DNA of 64,000 bases from Desulfoscipio geothermicus DSM 3669 (GCF_900115975.1 NZ_FOYM01000013.1:1-64000), one strand, 5' to 3'. Numbered from the stretch's first letter, positions 37,518 to 47,048 are shown. Notes: generated by a model not told the origin, from the letters alone. A program made the numbers and translations.

Positions 37518-37991
37518 TTAATTATTATTAAAGCCATTGTCATATGGTGTTTGTGGAAAATCCACATTGATAATGCGCCAACCATCGGTTGTTTTATGTA
37601 AAGTAAAAATAGCCTGTAACAATTGTAGGTCATAATTAGTTATGTCAACTTCTTTAAGCAATACGACTGCAATAGCTAAATTTCCATCGTTATAAACAAT
37701 ATGACAATTTTGCAAAAAAGTCAAGCTATACCAATCTGTGCTGGTTTTTCGAAAATCCTTCACGGCGTTTAAAATATTCTCCAACGCTTGTCCGGTATAG
37801 TATTTAATTAAATCCTGCTCATAATTTTCCCCATTCACCCAGTCATTATATTCTACAGCTTGCTTGACAATTTGCCGAACCAGCTGATTTTCTTTTGTCT
37901 TGTCGGGTTCGCAGACACTACTTACTACAGCTAATGAATTGAAATATATAACGACACCTATCAATACGGTTAAACAGGGCTTAACAAACAA
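37518..37991 (-). CDS. Hypothetical exported protein
   Basis: A 157-residue protein that I do not recognise. It starts at TTG 37991 after AGGGAGAGG. The N-terminus has a hydrophobic stretch (about residues 7-25) followed by SVC, a possible signal peptide or lipoprotein-like site. The rest is a small alpha/beta domain ending in a WRIINVDFPQ strand, reminiscent of NTF2-like or IseA-type folds, but this is not firm. It lies directly upstream of the glycosyltransferase on the same strand, 30 bases away. Confidence 0.65.
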   Translation of the reverse strand: MFVKPCLTVLIGVVIYFNSLAVVSSVCEPDKTKENQLVRQIVKQAVEYNDWVNGENYEQDLIKYYTGQALENILNAVKDFRKTSTDWYSLTFLQNCHIVYNDGNLAIAVVLLKEVDITNYDLQLLQAIFTLHKTTDGWRIINVDFPQTPYDNGFNNN

Positions 37992-38088
37992 AATGCAACC
38001 TCTCCCTTGCCATATATTTATTCCTGGTATAGTTATATATTACCATAAAATGGGAGAGCTTGCTTTAAATTAAATATTTATTTTTATT

Positions 38089-38964
38089 TTACAAGCCTCT
38101 TATGTGATCGGGGCGCAATGGAATGGCTGCAGGACTGGTGATAGCTTTTTCCAGTATAGCTATTAAACTTTCCCTGTCTTTATTTAAAGTGCCTCTGAGG
38201 GGCAGGTAATTTGAAGCATGGTTGGTTCTGAATATACAGTTGGATATATTTATGTTTTCCAATAGTAATTTCATTTCCCGTAAAATTTCCGTGGAGTTTG
38301 GTACTTGAAATTTCCCCTGCTGTACCTGATGGTGCAGGGGTGTATTGGGAACGACCATTAATGTTAGCGCGCCAAGGTAAGTGGGGTCAATCTTACTTAG
38401 AACTTTGCCGGTTTCTATGGCATGTTCGCGCCACATGGCTGTGCCACCAAGGCCATTGATGATAGTGACCGAAAGTTTGAAGCCCGCCTGCAGCGCTTTT
38501 TGACCCGCCTTAATCATTTCATCTGCGGTAACTCCCTTGCCTACCGCCTGTAAAATTTTATCGCTGCCGCTTTCCACGCCCATGTATAACAATTCAATTC
38601 CATTGGCGCGGATTTCATGTAATTCATCTGTTGACTTTTGCAAAATATCTTTGGGGCCGGCATACATGCTTACCCGCTTTAAGCTGGTAAATTTTTTATA
38701 CAGGTAGTGTGCGGTCTTGAGAATTAAAGGGGTTGCAGCCGTCAGGGCGTCACCGTCCGCCAAAAACACCCTGCGTACACTACCCATCTGGGCGGCGCAT
38801 TCATCAATATCTTTTTTTATCTCCTCCCAAGTCTTGCTGCGAAATTTTTTCCCCTTGTACATGCCGCAAAAACTGCAGGCATTGTGTTTACAGCCAATGG
38901 TGAGCTGTAATATTAAACTGAAAGCCTCGCTTGGTGGCCTGAAAACCGGTTGTTCCAGACGCAT
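38089..38964 (-). CDS. Radical SAM protein
   Basis: A radical SAM enzyme of 291 residues. The cluster motif is C25-x4-C30-x2-C33 in GCKHNACSFCGMYK, a CX4CX2C variant seen in a set of uncharacterised anaerobic radical SAM proteins. The TIM-barrel pattern continues with LADGDAL, YMGVESGSD and NGLGG. GGGAGGTGG precedes ATG. comFB lies 18 bases upstream on the same strand. The substrate is unknown. Confidence 0.85.
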   Translation of the reverse strand: MRLEQPVFRPPSEAFSLILQLTIGCKHNACSFCGMYKGKKFRSKTWEEIKKDIDECAAQMGSVRRVFLADGDALTAATPLILKTAHYLYKKFTSLKRVSMYAGPKDILQKSTDELHEIRANGIELLYMGVESGSDKILQAVGKGVTADEMIKAGQKALQAGFKLSVTIINGLGGTAMWREHAIETGKVLSKIDPTYLGALTLMVVPNTPLHHQVQQGKFQVPNSTEILREMKLLLENINISNCIFRTNHASNYLPLRGTLNKDRESLIAILEKAITSPAAIPLRPDHIRGL

Positions 38965-38982
38965 AAAGCCACCTCCCGTATT

Positions 38983-39264
38983 TTAATGCCTGGGGTTTTT
39001 TTGCACTTTCTGGATGGCTGCGGTCAGCGCGGCGACTACCTGCGCTTTGCCGCCAACCTGGTCATAAATTGTTTTGGTCAAAATGTTACCGTGGTCAGTT
39101 ACCACATATTTAGGGGGTAAATTGTTTAACGACAGGGCCATAATATCATTTTTGCAGCGTTCACAATTACAGGTGTGCGGGTTATTTTGCGCATATTCTT
39201 TCAGCACTTCATCAATAAGCTCTTGCACAGCTAATTCAGGATAATTTAGTATCATGGCAATCAC
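38983..39264 (-). CDS. comFB: ComFB family protein (late competence development)
   Basis: A 93-residue protein matching ComFB: an N-terminal helix ELAVQELIDEVL, a zinc-binding CNCERCKNDI motif (CxCxxC) and the LPPKYV segment. ATG 39255 is likelier than GTG 39264 because the latter sits on the AAGGAT site. ComFB-type proteins occur in competence operons and as cyclic-nucleotide-responsive regulators in some phyla; no other com gene is here. Confidence 0.85.
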   Translation of the reverse strand: MIAMILNYPELAVQELIDEVLKEYAQNNPHTCNCERCKNDIMALSLNNLPPKYVVTDHGNILTKTIYDQVGGKAQVVAALTAAIQKVQKNPRH

Positions 39265-39293
39265 TATCCTTCATAAATATTGGCTTGTTTTGT

Positions 39294-40391
39294 TTAATCA
39301 CCAAGGCAAATACCCAGTTGCCTGGCCACTTTTATAAGTTCTCCATTTACCGGTACCGTATGCAACTCTCCCACCGCTTGTTCCAGGGGTACTGATTCAA
39401 TGTTTTGTCCTTTTAAGCAGACCATACGTCCAAATTTTCCCTCGGCCGCCAGGTTAACGGCACCCGTGCCGTAACGGGTGGCAAGTATGCGGTCGTAAGC
39501 CGTTGGGGACCCACCCCGCTGCAGGTGGCCCAGCACAGTGACCCTGGTTTCCTTGTCGGTCGCCGATTCAATTGCCTGGGCCACTACATTGCCGACCCCC
39601 CCCAACCGAACAGGATCAAAGCTATCCTCCACGTGTTTGCTGACCACCATTTCTCCGCCCAGTGGTTTGGCGCCTTCTGCCACCACTACGATACTGAATT
39701 TTTTTCTTTCCTGACTACGGGCATTTATTTTTTCCACCACTACATCGATATTATAGGGAATCTCCGGTATAAGGATAACATCTGCACCACCTGCAAGGCC
39801 TGCGGCCAGGGCAATCCAGCCGGCATAGCGCCCCATGAGTTCCAGTACCATAACCCTGTGGTGCGATTCGGCTGTGGTATGAAGTTTGTCAATGGCTTCT
39901 GTGGCAGTGGCCAGGGCGGTATCAAAACCGAAGGTCTGGTCGGTTGCTGAAAGGTCGTTATCTATAGTTTTGGGTACGCCCACAACTTTTAATCCCTGGT
40001 CATTCAGTTCCTTGCCAATAGCCAAACTACCGTCCCCACCAATAACGACTAAAGCCTCTATACCATGGATACTTATATTTTCAAAGACCCGGTCCGAAAC
40101 ATCGGCAAAAATTTTTTTGTCCCCTTTTATTACCGGGTAATGAAAGGGATTGTCACGGTTGGTGGTACCGAGTATGGTCCCGCCCCGCGGCAAAATGCCG
40201 ATTACATCAAATTCTGTAAGTTCCCTGGCCTGGTTTTTGATTAAACCGCCAAAACCGTTTTCAAAACCAACCACGTTCATACCGTATTCCCGAATGGCTG
40301 TCTTTACCACTGCACGGATTACTGCGTTCAGCCCCGGGGCATCGCCACCTCCGGTTAATACCCCGATACGTTTAACAACCGATTTGCCCAA
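39294..40391 (-). CDS. pfkA: 6-phosphofructokinase (PfkA family, Gly/Lys type)
   Basis: Phosphorylates fructose 6-phosphate, 365 residues. Residues that set the phosphoryl donor are mixed. The GGDGS loop (G121, matching E. coli G104) favours ATP, whereas K141 in PKTIDND replaces the glycine of classic ATP enzymes and is the residue seen in PPi-dependent ones. Catalytic Asp is in TIDND. This Gly/Lys pair marks the group III (mixed-substrate) clade, some members of which use ATP. The start is TTG 40391 after GGGGGAT. An alpha/beta hydrolase gene lies 25 bases upstream. Confidence 0.92.
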   Translation of the reverse strand: MGKSVVKRIGVLTGGGDAPGLNAVIRAVVKTAIREYGMNVVGFENGFGGLIKNQARELTEFDVIGILPRGGTILGTTNRDNPFHYPVIKGDKKIFADVSDRVFENISIHGIEALVVIGGDGSLAIGKELNDQGLKVVGVPKTIDNDLSATDQTFGFDTALATATEAIDKLHTTAESHHRVMVLELMGRYAGWIALAAGLAGGADVILIPEIPYNIDVVVEKINARSQERKKFSIVVVAEGAKPLGGEMVVSKHVEDSFDPVRLGGVGNVVAQAIESATDKETRVTVLGHLQRGGSPTAYDRILATRYGTGAVNLAAEGKFGRMVCLKGQNIESVPLEQAVGELHTVPVNGELIKVARQLGICLGD

Positions 40392-40416
40392 AACATGATC
40401 CCCCTTTATAAATAAA

Positions 40417-41175
40417 TTACTCTTCTATAAATTCTTCAATAAGCTGATTGGTTTCAGTTGGATTTTCCAGCATCATCATATGTCCGGCCCGGGCTATGAT
40501 GTGCAATCGAGCGTTGCTGATATTGTCCGCCAAAAAGGTGCTGTATTTGGGCGGGGTCAAGCGGTCTTCCGCCGCCCCAACTACCAATGCGGGGGCCTTA
40601 ATTGCCTGTAATCGGTCCATAATATCAAATCTGTCGCAGGCCAAAAAATCGTTGTAATATATTTCGGGGTCGGTATTAGCCATTTCTTGTCTGGCCTGGT
40701 TGAGCAGTTCTGCTTCGGCATTGCTGCAGTAAGCCAAATGCACAAATTCTGTAAATGTTTGGCCGGCTGCAAAAGCGTTCAGAATGGCGGGTGCCACACG
40801 CAACCGGGCACCTGTGCCGATTAGTATCAGTCCCTTTAACATTTCGGGAAAACGAGTGGCGAAATGCATGGCAATGGCCCCGCCCATGGAATGGCCGGCC
40901 AGGTAAAACGGGGTACCCAATACCCGCTCGACAAAATCATAAATAAAACTGCTGTAGTCGTCTATTTCATTGCAGGCATTGCCTTCAGATTCGCCATGGC
41001 CTGGCAAATCGACCGCCAGCGTCAAATACTTTTGTCCCAGTCCCGCGACCTGGTAAATCCAGTGTCTGTGGCTACCGCCTGCCCCGTGCACAAATAGGAT
41101 AGCCTGATTAAAGTCGATTTGCGGTACCCCGGCGCTGTAATGATATTTTTTATTATCGATAACCACGCTTGGCAC
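40417..41175 (-). CDS. Alpha/beta hydrolase
   Basis: A 252-residue alpha/beta-hydrolase fold enzyme. Nucleophile Ser96 is in AGHSMGGA, the acid is in GAAEDRLTP (Asp), and His is in ARAGHMMMLENP; the oxyanion HGAGGS is also present. The size and cap suggest a small esterase/lipase or lactonase, substrate unknown. It is likely co-transcribed with pfkA (25 bases). A strong minus-strand terminator lies just upstream, so it has its own promoter. Confidence 0.88.
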   Translation of the reverse strand: MPSVVIDNKKYHYSAGVPQIDFNQAILFVHGAGGSHRHWIYQVAGLGQKYLTLAVDLPGHGESEGNACNEIDDYSSFIYDFVERVLGTPFYLAGHSMGGAIAMHFATRFPEMLKGLILIGTGARLRVAPAILNAFAAGQTFTEFVHLAYCSNAEAELLNQARQEMANTDPEIYYNDFLACDRFDIMDRLQAIKAPALVVGAAEDRLTPPKYSTFLADNISNARLHIIARAGHMMMLENPTETNQLIEEFIEE

Positions 41176-41189
41176 GTTAATCCCCCCAC

Positions 41190-41225
41190 TGAAAAAAAAC
41201 TACCGGCACCAGTAACCGGTAGTTT
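41190..41225 (-). terminator. Strong terminator below the 50-residue gene
   Basis: A 10-bp stem (AAACTACCGG 41197-41206 with CCGGTAGTTT 41216-41225) followed on the minus strand by an eight-T run. It ends the UPF0182 / small-protein transcript. Confidence 0.9.
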
Positions 41226-41300
41226 CCTTGGTGATTGATAATGAGAAACCGGTCGCTAGTGCCTGATATTATTCTTGGGGACACTAGCTAAATCATTATT

Positions 41301-41453
41301 TTAGTGGTGAGCGTTACAGGATTTCTGGTTGGCTTTTTTATCTGTCCCTTCGTATTTTTTCCACGACATGGCGAAGGCATAGCAAACCGCCAGCATACCG
41401 ATTGTGGTTACCAGCCCAAATAATATTCCCTGCCACCAGGTTTGGAAGAACAT
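41301..41453 (-). CDS. Small single-span membrane protein (50 residues)
   Basis: A short gene with a good ribosome site (AAAGGAG) and ATG 41453, ending at TAA. The product begins MFFQTWWQGILFG, has one hydrophobic helix (about residues 8-30) and then a charged tail ending CNAHH, which could bind metal. It lies 44 bases after the UPF0182 gene and before a strong terminator, so it is probably co-transcribed with that membrane protein. I do not recognise the family. Confidence 0.7.
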   Translation of the reverse strand: MFFQTWWQGILFGLVTTIGMLAVCYAFAMSWKKYEGTDKKANQKSCNAHH

Positions 41454-41497
41454 CTGGTTTCAACTCCTTTCCTGTGCAAAATGTAAAATAAATAATA

Positions 41498-44254
41498 TTA
41501 CGGTTCTTGTTTCGCTTGTTCGGACATGGTGTTCAAGGTATCTTTCAGCCTGGCAATTGCTTCCCCGTATCCTGCCCAGTCGCCGTCTTTCAGCCTGGCC
41601 TGAGCCTCGTTATACAGTTGGTTGGCCTGGTTGATCAAGTCTTTAAGTGTCGCCGGCGGGTTGTCGCCTGGTACTGGAGGCCGTTCTTTTATAGTCCGAT
41701 CCATGTCAATTTCATCGCCGAAAATCTTGTGTAGAGCTATATCCAGGGTGGGTTCCATAACCACCTGGTCACCATGTGCCACAATAACCCGTCGCAGTTC
41801 GGGCATTTTGCTCTGCTCAGCTTGCAGATACAGCGGTTCAACGTAAAGCAGTGCGTCCTTGACCGGTATAACCAACAGGTTGCCCCTGATCACCGATGAT
41901 CCACGCTGGTTCCATAGCGTCAGTTGTTGTGATATGGTAGTATCCTGGTCAATACGGGCTTCAATTTGCATAGGACCGTAAATAAGTTCCTGTTTTGGAA
42001 ACTCGTACACAATTAATTTACCGTAATTCGGTTCATCCGAACGGGCAGCCATCCAGCCGATCATATTGGTTTTGTTTTTGGGAGTGAACGGCAAAATTAA
42101 TACATATTCCGGTTTTGCTTCACCTGGCAATCTTATAATGGTATAATATGGCTCCATGTCCACTTCTTCGTTGAAAAACTTTTCTGTGGGTAAGCTCCAC
42201 TTATCTTCTTGATAATATAATACCTCAGTGTCTGTCATGTGGTAAACAGTATATTTCTCAGCTTGAATGGAAAACAAATCCGCAGGGTAGCGGATATGCC
42301 TTTGTAAGTCCTCCGGCATCTCGGCCAACGGCTTGAAAACCCCGGGGAATATTTTAGCATAAGTTTGTATTAACGGGTCTTTGTTATCCGCTATATAGAA
42401 ATCTACCTGACCCGTGTAAGCATTGACTACGATCTTGACAGAATTGCGTATATAGTTGTTTCTGCCGCTAAACGGCTGGGAATAAGGATACATGTCCGAT
42501 ACCGTATAGGCATCCCACATCCAGTATAAAGCGCCGGTATCGCCAAGCACGATGTACGGGTCGCTGTCATACCTTAAAAATGGGGCCAGTCTGGGTACCC
42601 GGTCATGGATGTTGCGATAAAAAAGTATTTGACTGGAGTTTTTCACATCGGTGGCCAGCAGCATTTTATAATCGCCGAAGGCCAGGGCAAAAATCGCTCG
42701 GCGGAACAGGCCGCCCATTTGCACTCCGTTGCGGCCCTGATATGTTGTATAAGCATTTTCGTTGCCGCCCACCGGGTAATCAAATTCTTTGGCTTTTGTA
42801 ATAACAATAATATAATTGTCAGTTAATTCCCCAAAATAGATTTCCGGCTGCGTTACTTCTTTTTCAATAACCTCGACCGGGGGGATGTTTTTTATGAAAA
42901 ATTCGGGCAAGCCTTCAGTGGTCATTTCGTTAACCGGGCTCATGGCGATACCGTAACCATGGGTGTACTTTAGTCGCTGGTTAATCCAGGTCTGAGCGGT
43001 TCTTGGCAATTGTTCCTGGTCCAGTTCACGGGCGGCCAGCATTACCTGCCGGTAGGTGTCATTTATCATATACCGGTCAATGTCTATATTTTGCAGTTCG
43101 TAATACGGCCTGATTTCCTGCAATTGCGCATAGGTTTGTTGAAGCGGTCGCCAGTCCCAAAGCCTGATGTTTTTAATGGTATCCCGGTTGTTTTCAATAT
43201 CAGCCGCGGTAAGTTTTTTACCGGCGGGGAATTTTTTGATTTCTACGTTATCCAGGTTGTAAGCTAACCGGGTATATTTTATGGAATTTGCAATGTATGG
43301 CTGTTCTTTGTTTAACTCATTTGGTTTGACCACCAGGTTCTGAATGATCGAAGGGTATATGCCGCCCAGGATTACCGAGGCCAGGAATAAAGCGCCTATA
43401 CTGTACAGAATTAACTTGAATCTGCGCAGGAACAAGTTGATGATTATGACAAGGGCGATCAGGATGGCAATAATAAAAAGCGCTTTATAGGCTAAAAGAC
43501 GCGCATGAATGTCGGTATAGCCGGGCCCGAAGACTACGCCCTGATCGGAGTATAATAACATGTATTGTTCCAGCCGGAAGCCCCAGGCACGGGCCAGGAA
43601 AAACAGTGCCGCCAGGAAAGAAAGGTGTAACCGGGCGGAGATGGAAGAAAATAACTTACCAAAGCCTTCTTGGCCCGTTTCAGTCAGGAAATAAACCAGG
43701 GCTACAGTAAAGGCGGCCAAAATGATAAACCAGTTGACTAGCTGGTAGATAAACTGGTAAAAGGGTAAACTGAAGACGTATTTGCCTATGTTATTATGGA
43801 AAATCGGATCAGTATACCCAAAAGCGGTACTATGCAGGAATTTTTGCAAGATAACCCAATCGCCGGTTACCGCCGTGCTTACAAAAAACGCCAGGGTACT
43901 GCTGATTGCCAGATAAGTAACGGTTAAAAAACGCGGTGTCAAATACTTGTTTAATTGTGACTTGTGAATGGTGATTACGTCGCCGTTTTCAAAATACTGC
44001 CGGGTATTAACGCGCTGTAGTACTGTCTTGCGGGTCAACATCAAGTTAACGAAGATAAAAATAAAAGTTAATACCCCAACAAGGAATCTCAGACCAAGTT
44101 CAGACAGTAGGATGGTTTTAAATACATTGCTGTAACCCAGGGATTGGAACCAGAGCCATTCTACATAAAGATTAGCGCCCCACCTGGCCACAAGCAAAAA
44201 CAATATAATAATAATGGCGGCTACTGAAGTAAGCCATTTTAACCCTTTATGCAA
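41498..44254 (-). CDS. UPF0182 family large membrane protein
   Basis: A member of the UPF0182 (COG1615) family, about 918 residues, function unknown. Roughly seven membrane segments fall in the first 330 residues. A large soluble part of about 590 residues follows, with the family patterns YTRLAYNLDN, HGYGIAMSPVNE and DPYIVLGD. The C-terminal 40 residues are acidic and helical. The frame opens at 44275, but the AAGGAGG site lies inside that stretch; TTG 44254, eight bases after it, is the likelier start. Confidence 0.88.
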   Translation of the reverse strand: MHKGLKWLTSVAAIIIILFLLVARWGANLYVEWLWFQSLGYSNVFKTILLSELGLRFLVGVLTFIFIFVNLMLTRKTVLQRVNTRQYFENGDVITIHKSQLNKYLTPRFLTVTYLAISSTLAFFVSTAVTGDWVILQKFLHSTAFGYTDPIFHNNIGKYVFSLPFYQFIYQLVNWFIILAAFTVALVYFLTETGQEGFGKLFSSISARLHLSFLAALFFLARAWGFRLEQYMLLYSDQGVVFGPGYTDIHARLLAYKALFIIAILIALVIIINLFLRRFKLILYSIGALFLASVILGGIYPSIIQNLVVKPNELNKEQPYIANSIKYTRLAYNLDNVEIKKFPAGKKLTAADIENNRDTIKNIRLWDWRPLQQTYAQLQEIRPYYELQNIDIDRYMINDTYRQVMLAARELDQEQLPRTAQTWINQRLKYTHGYGIAMSPVNEMTTEGLPEFFIKNIPPVEVIEKEVTQPEIYFGELTDNYIIVITKAKEFDYPVGGNENAYTTYQGRNGVQMGGLFRRAIFALAFGDYKMLLATDVKNSSQILFYRNIHDRVPRLAPFLRYDSDPYIVLGDTGALYWMWDAYTVSDMYPYSQPFSGRNNYIRNSVKIVVNAYTGQVDFYIADNKDPLIQTYAKIFPGVFKPLAEMPEDLQRHIRYPADLFSIQAEKYTVYHMTDTEVLYYQEDKWSLPTEKFFNEEVDMEPYYTIIRLPGEAKPEYVLILPFTPKNKTNMIGWMAARSDEPNYGKLIVYEFPKQELIYGPMQIEARIDQDTTISQQLTLWNQRGSSVIRGNLLVIPVKDALLYVEPLYLQAEQSKMPELRRVIVAHGDQVVMEPTLDIALHKIFGDEIDMDRTIKERPPVPGDNPPATLKDLINQANQLYNEAQARLKDGDWAGYGEAIARLKDTLNTMSEQAKQEP

Positions 44255-44308
44255 ATACATTCCTCCTTGCAGCAAGAAACCGGACCGGGTGCAGGCAATG
44301 ATCAGATA

Positions 44309-44500
44309 TTACATCGGTTTCGGGCTTTTTTGGGACTTATCCGCCTCATTTCTTATTCTTGCCTCACAAAGCTGGCAAAATGACGGTTCTTTTTTGGGCA
44401 TGTCTTCATCGTCGTCATCAAGATACGGGTTTTTATTGGCATTGGCAACCTCTTCGGGATCAAACATTTTACCGCACATAATGCATTTTTTCTCGGCCAT
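44309..44500 (-). CDS. Small zinc-ribbon-like protein
   Basis: A 63-residue protein with two CxxC pairs (CIMCGKMF near residues 6-9 and FCQLCEARI near 42-45) separated by an acidic stretch with DDDDED. It looks like a treble-clef or zinc-ribbon peptide found in Firmicutes with no known role. A GGAGGAGG site lies before ATG. It is 54 bases upstream of the UPF0182 gene. Confidence 0.75.
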   Translation of the reverse strand: MAEKKCIMCGKMFDPEEVANANKNPYLDDDDEDMPKKEPSFCQLCEARIRNEADKSQKSPKPM

Positions 44501-44595
44501 CAGGGGTCCTCCTCCGTACTTGGTATAAAAAATATATTCTTCACGGGAGGTGCGATTCCTGCTTGGGGGAAAAACATGTATTTGGCAGGTGCTGC

Positions 44596-45621
44596 TTAAA
44601 ATAAGGCTCTCAATTCACCGGCGATTGTTTCCGGCAGAATAACAGTCCAGGGATCGTCATGCAAAATCTGCATGTGCGTAATATCACTTCCTACCAGCGG
44701 GAATATGGTAAACCTCCCCACAATTCTGGCGTGCACCGTAAAACCGGTATCCTCCCGGCGGGCAAAGTAGAGGGCGGCATTAAAGGATACAATGTTGCAC
44801 CGGCTATAATAATCTATTATTTTTTTAAAGCCGCCTGCCAGGTCGGTCAAATCGCTATCGTTAAGGTCGTCAACAGTTTGTTTGCCCGGTATAATGCCGG
44901 TGATGTCGCCGACATGGCGTGGCGCAAATGTACTTAACCAGTGCACCCGGCCGGTTTTTCCCAGGTATCTTTCGCCATGCTTGATTTCCGCGTCAATCAG
45001 GTCAGTCCAGTAATTGCTGTTGTATGATTTGAAGTATTCAACCGATGCGTTTATCAAATGCCTGTCATAGGTACATGGCCGGGCGCCGGCCAGCACCTGC
45101 AAGTGCGGGTGGATTAACGATCCCCCGGCATAGGGCATGTAATTCCAGTTAACGGAAGCGTAGCGAGCCCCGTCCGGGTCAGCGCCGGTGGACCTCTGCA
45201 GGTATTCCAAACCGGCTCGGAAACTGTCCACCATTAACCGGACATCCACTTCCTCCATGGGAATATAATGGCGGGAGGACATAATAACTACCGCGGCATG
45301 TTTTTCGTAGGGGTTTAAATTGGGAATGGCCAGGGCGTCTCCGACTCTGATGCGTCCTTCGGGGGCAATATCCGCCGGGAATTTGGGGGTGACCTTCTCC
45401 ACCACCGCGGGACAAAAGGGGCAAAATTTTTGTTTTGACTCTTCGACGAAAGGTGTCCAGTCATGCCGGTGCAAAATCAGCTTGCGAAACGGAAAAATGC
45501 GTGATATTTGTCCCGTTAACGGGTCGTAACGCACTTCGGTGTTTACCGTTTTTGGCGCGAAATTGTTGGCCGGATCCAGAAAGGTAGATTTATTGACGGT
45601 TTTAATAAATTTAACCGGCAT
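44596..45621 (-). CDS. Galactose-1-phosphate uridylyltransferase-like (HIT superfamily) protein
   Basis: A GalT/HIT-superfamily nucleotidyltransferase of about 341 residues. The active-site HxHxQ is in GGSLIHPHLQVLAG, and a zinc-type CPFCPAVVE motif lies in the N-terminal part. It is shorter than E. coli GalT domains and no other Leloir genes lie near, so it may act on another sugar phosphate or ADP/UDP compound. ATG 45621 after GGAGGG is preferred over the upstream in-frame 45681. Confidence 0.8.
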   Translation of the reverse strand: MPVKFIKTVNKSTFLDPANNFAPKTVNTEVRYDPLTGQISRIFPFRKLILHRHDWTPFVEESKQKFCPFCPAVVEKVTPKFPADIAPEGRIRVGDALAIPNLNPYEKHAAVVIMSSRHYIPMEEVDVRLMVDSFRAGLEYLQRSTGADPDGARYASVNWNYMPYAGGSLIHPHLQVLAGARPCTYDRHLINASVEYFKSYNSNYWTDLIDAEIKHGERYLGKTGRVHWLSTFAPRHVGDITGIIPGKQTVDDLNDSDLTDLAGGFKKIIDYYSRCNIVSFNAALYFARREDTGFTVHARIVGRFTIFPLVGSDITHMQILHDDPWTVILPETIAGELRALF

Positions 45622-45744
45622 TAGTAAACCCTCCTTTATTAAATAGCCTGTCCATTGGAATATGAGTTTCAGGCTGTTCATGATTTAGTTGACTATCTAA
45701 CCTGGACGATAACAGTCCTTAACACCTGAAAAATAACCAACCTG

Positions 45745-45793
45745 CGGGAGGTGACACTCCACCAAGCAGTTGGCGGGGTATCACCTCCCCTGC
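45745..45793. repeat. Inverted repeat downstream of ddl
   Basis: GGGAGGTGA and TCACCTCCC form an inverted repeat around a 30-base spacer, between the ddl and galT-like genes. It could be a weak terminator; no T run follows on the minus strand. Confidence 0.4.
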
Positions 45794-45839
45794 AAGGAGT
45801 TGATTCAATCCCCTGCCGGTGCTGTACACAGTGTAAAGA

Positions 45840-46775
45840 TTATTTTTCTAATGCGAGTTCTATTAATTTTTCTACCAGCCCTTCAAAGGAAATACCCGCT
45901 GCCCGGGCTGCGTCGGGGAACAGACTGGTTTCCGTCATGCCGGGCATGGTATTGGCCTCCAGAATATAAGGATTACCAGCATGGTCAATTATAAAATCCA
46001 CCCGGGCCAATCCCCTGCAACCGATGGCCAGGTAGGCTTTTTTCGCCAGTGATTTAACTTTATCCTGCATATCTTCCGGAATGCGGGGCGGAATGATATG
46101 CTCGCTCAAGCCCACGGTATATTTGGCTTTATAATCATAAACCCCGGTGGCCGAGACGATTTCAATCAGGGGCAGCGCCTCAGGATCTTCGTTACCCAGC
46201 ACGGAAGCGGTAACTTCTACTCCCTTGATCATTTTTTCCGCCATCACTTCAGTATCATACTTAAAGGAGTCTTTCAGTGCCGGTTGGATATCTTCCTGGT
46301 TGTGGACAAATGATATCCCGATAGTGGACCCCTGGGTAGCCGCCTTGACCATCACCGGCAACCCCAGGGCCATAATTCTTTCCGTAATACTGTTTAACGA
46401 CCCGCCCTTGTATTCCCGGTACGTAACAGTAACAAATTCAGGGGTAGGCAGTCCGGCTTGCAGCAATATTTTCTTGGTCGTGATTTTATTCATGGCGATA
46501 GCGCTGGCTAAAACACCGGAGCCGGTATAGGGTATATCCAGCATTTCCAGTAAACCCTGGATGGTGCCGTCCTCGCCATATTTACCGTGCAAAGCTATAA
46601 AGGCCAGTTCGATACCGTTGTTTTTTAGGTTTTCCACTATATTTTTGTCCACATCAATTTTCACTGCGTCATAGCCTTTTTTAAGCAAGGTCTGGTAAAT
46701 TGCTTCGCCAGTGCGCAAGGATACTTCCCTTTCGGCTGAGCGACCGCCCAGTAATACACCTATTTTGGGGCCCAT
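45840..46775 (-). CDS. ddl: D-alanine--D-alanine ligase
   Basis: An ATP-grasp ligase making D-Ala-D-Ala for peptidoglycan, 311 residues. The N-terminal motif is GVLLGGRSAEREVSLRTG, followed by HGKYGEDGTIQG, the ATP-binding VKAATQGSTIGI, and DFIIDHAGNPYILEANTMPGMT at the end. A GGAGGTGG site precedes ATG 46775. It is the first gene of its transcript, divergent from tRNA-Trp. Confidence 0.95.
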   Translation of the reverse strand: MGPKIGVLLGGRSAEREVSLRTGEAIYQTLLKKGYDAVKIDVDKNIVENLKNNGIELAFIALHGKYGEDGTIQGLLEMLDIPYTGSGVLASAIAMNKITTKKILLQAGLPTPEFVTVTYREYKGGSLNSITERIMALGLPVMVKAATQGSTIGISFVHNQEDIQPALKDSFKYDTEVMAEKMIKGVEVTASVLGNEDPEALPLIEIVSATGVYDYKAKYTVGLSEHIIPPRIPEDMQDKVKSLAKKAYLAIGCRGLARVDFIIDHAGNPYILEANTMPGMTETSLFPDAARAAGISFEGLVEKLIELALEK

Positions 46776-46856
46776 TAAGCCACCTCCGAGATTATAGATT
46801 ATTCAATATATATTCTGTTGGTGTCCTAAAAATCCTTTGTGTACCACATATTCCCC

Positions 46857-46885
46857 TTGACTAAAATTATTTATTATTTTATAAT
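46857..46885 (+). promoter_or_regulatory. Sigma-A promoter of tRNA-Trp
   Basis: TTGACT (46857-46862) and TATAAT (46880-46885) with the ideal 17-bp spacing, 29 bases before the tRNA. Confidence 0.92.
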
Positions 46886-46914
46886 TACACTTGTCGCGAA
46901 AAATATATGCTTAT

Positions 46915-46990
<76 letters not shown>

Positions 46991-47030
46991 GATAAAAAAA
47001 ACCCTTGTTTATAAAGGGTTTTTTTTTATC
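46991..47030. terminator. Bidirectional terminator between tRNA-Trp and YgbA-like gene
   Basis: The stem GATAAAAAAAACCCTT (46991-47006) pairs with AAGGGTTTTTTTTTATC (47014-47030), giving T runs on both strands. It serves the tRNA and the convergent minus-strand gene. Confidence 0.9.
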
Positions 47031-47048
47031 TGCAAAAATAAGTTTATT

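Noticed and set aside
45745-45793. A riboswitch in the GGGAGGTGA / TCACCTCCC hairpin.
   Set aside because: It lies after ddl and before neither gene's start in the right orientation, and it has no known aptamer pattern.
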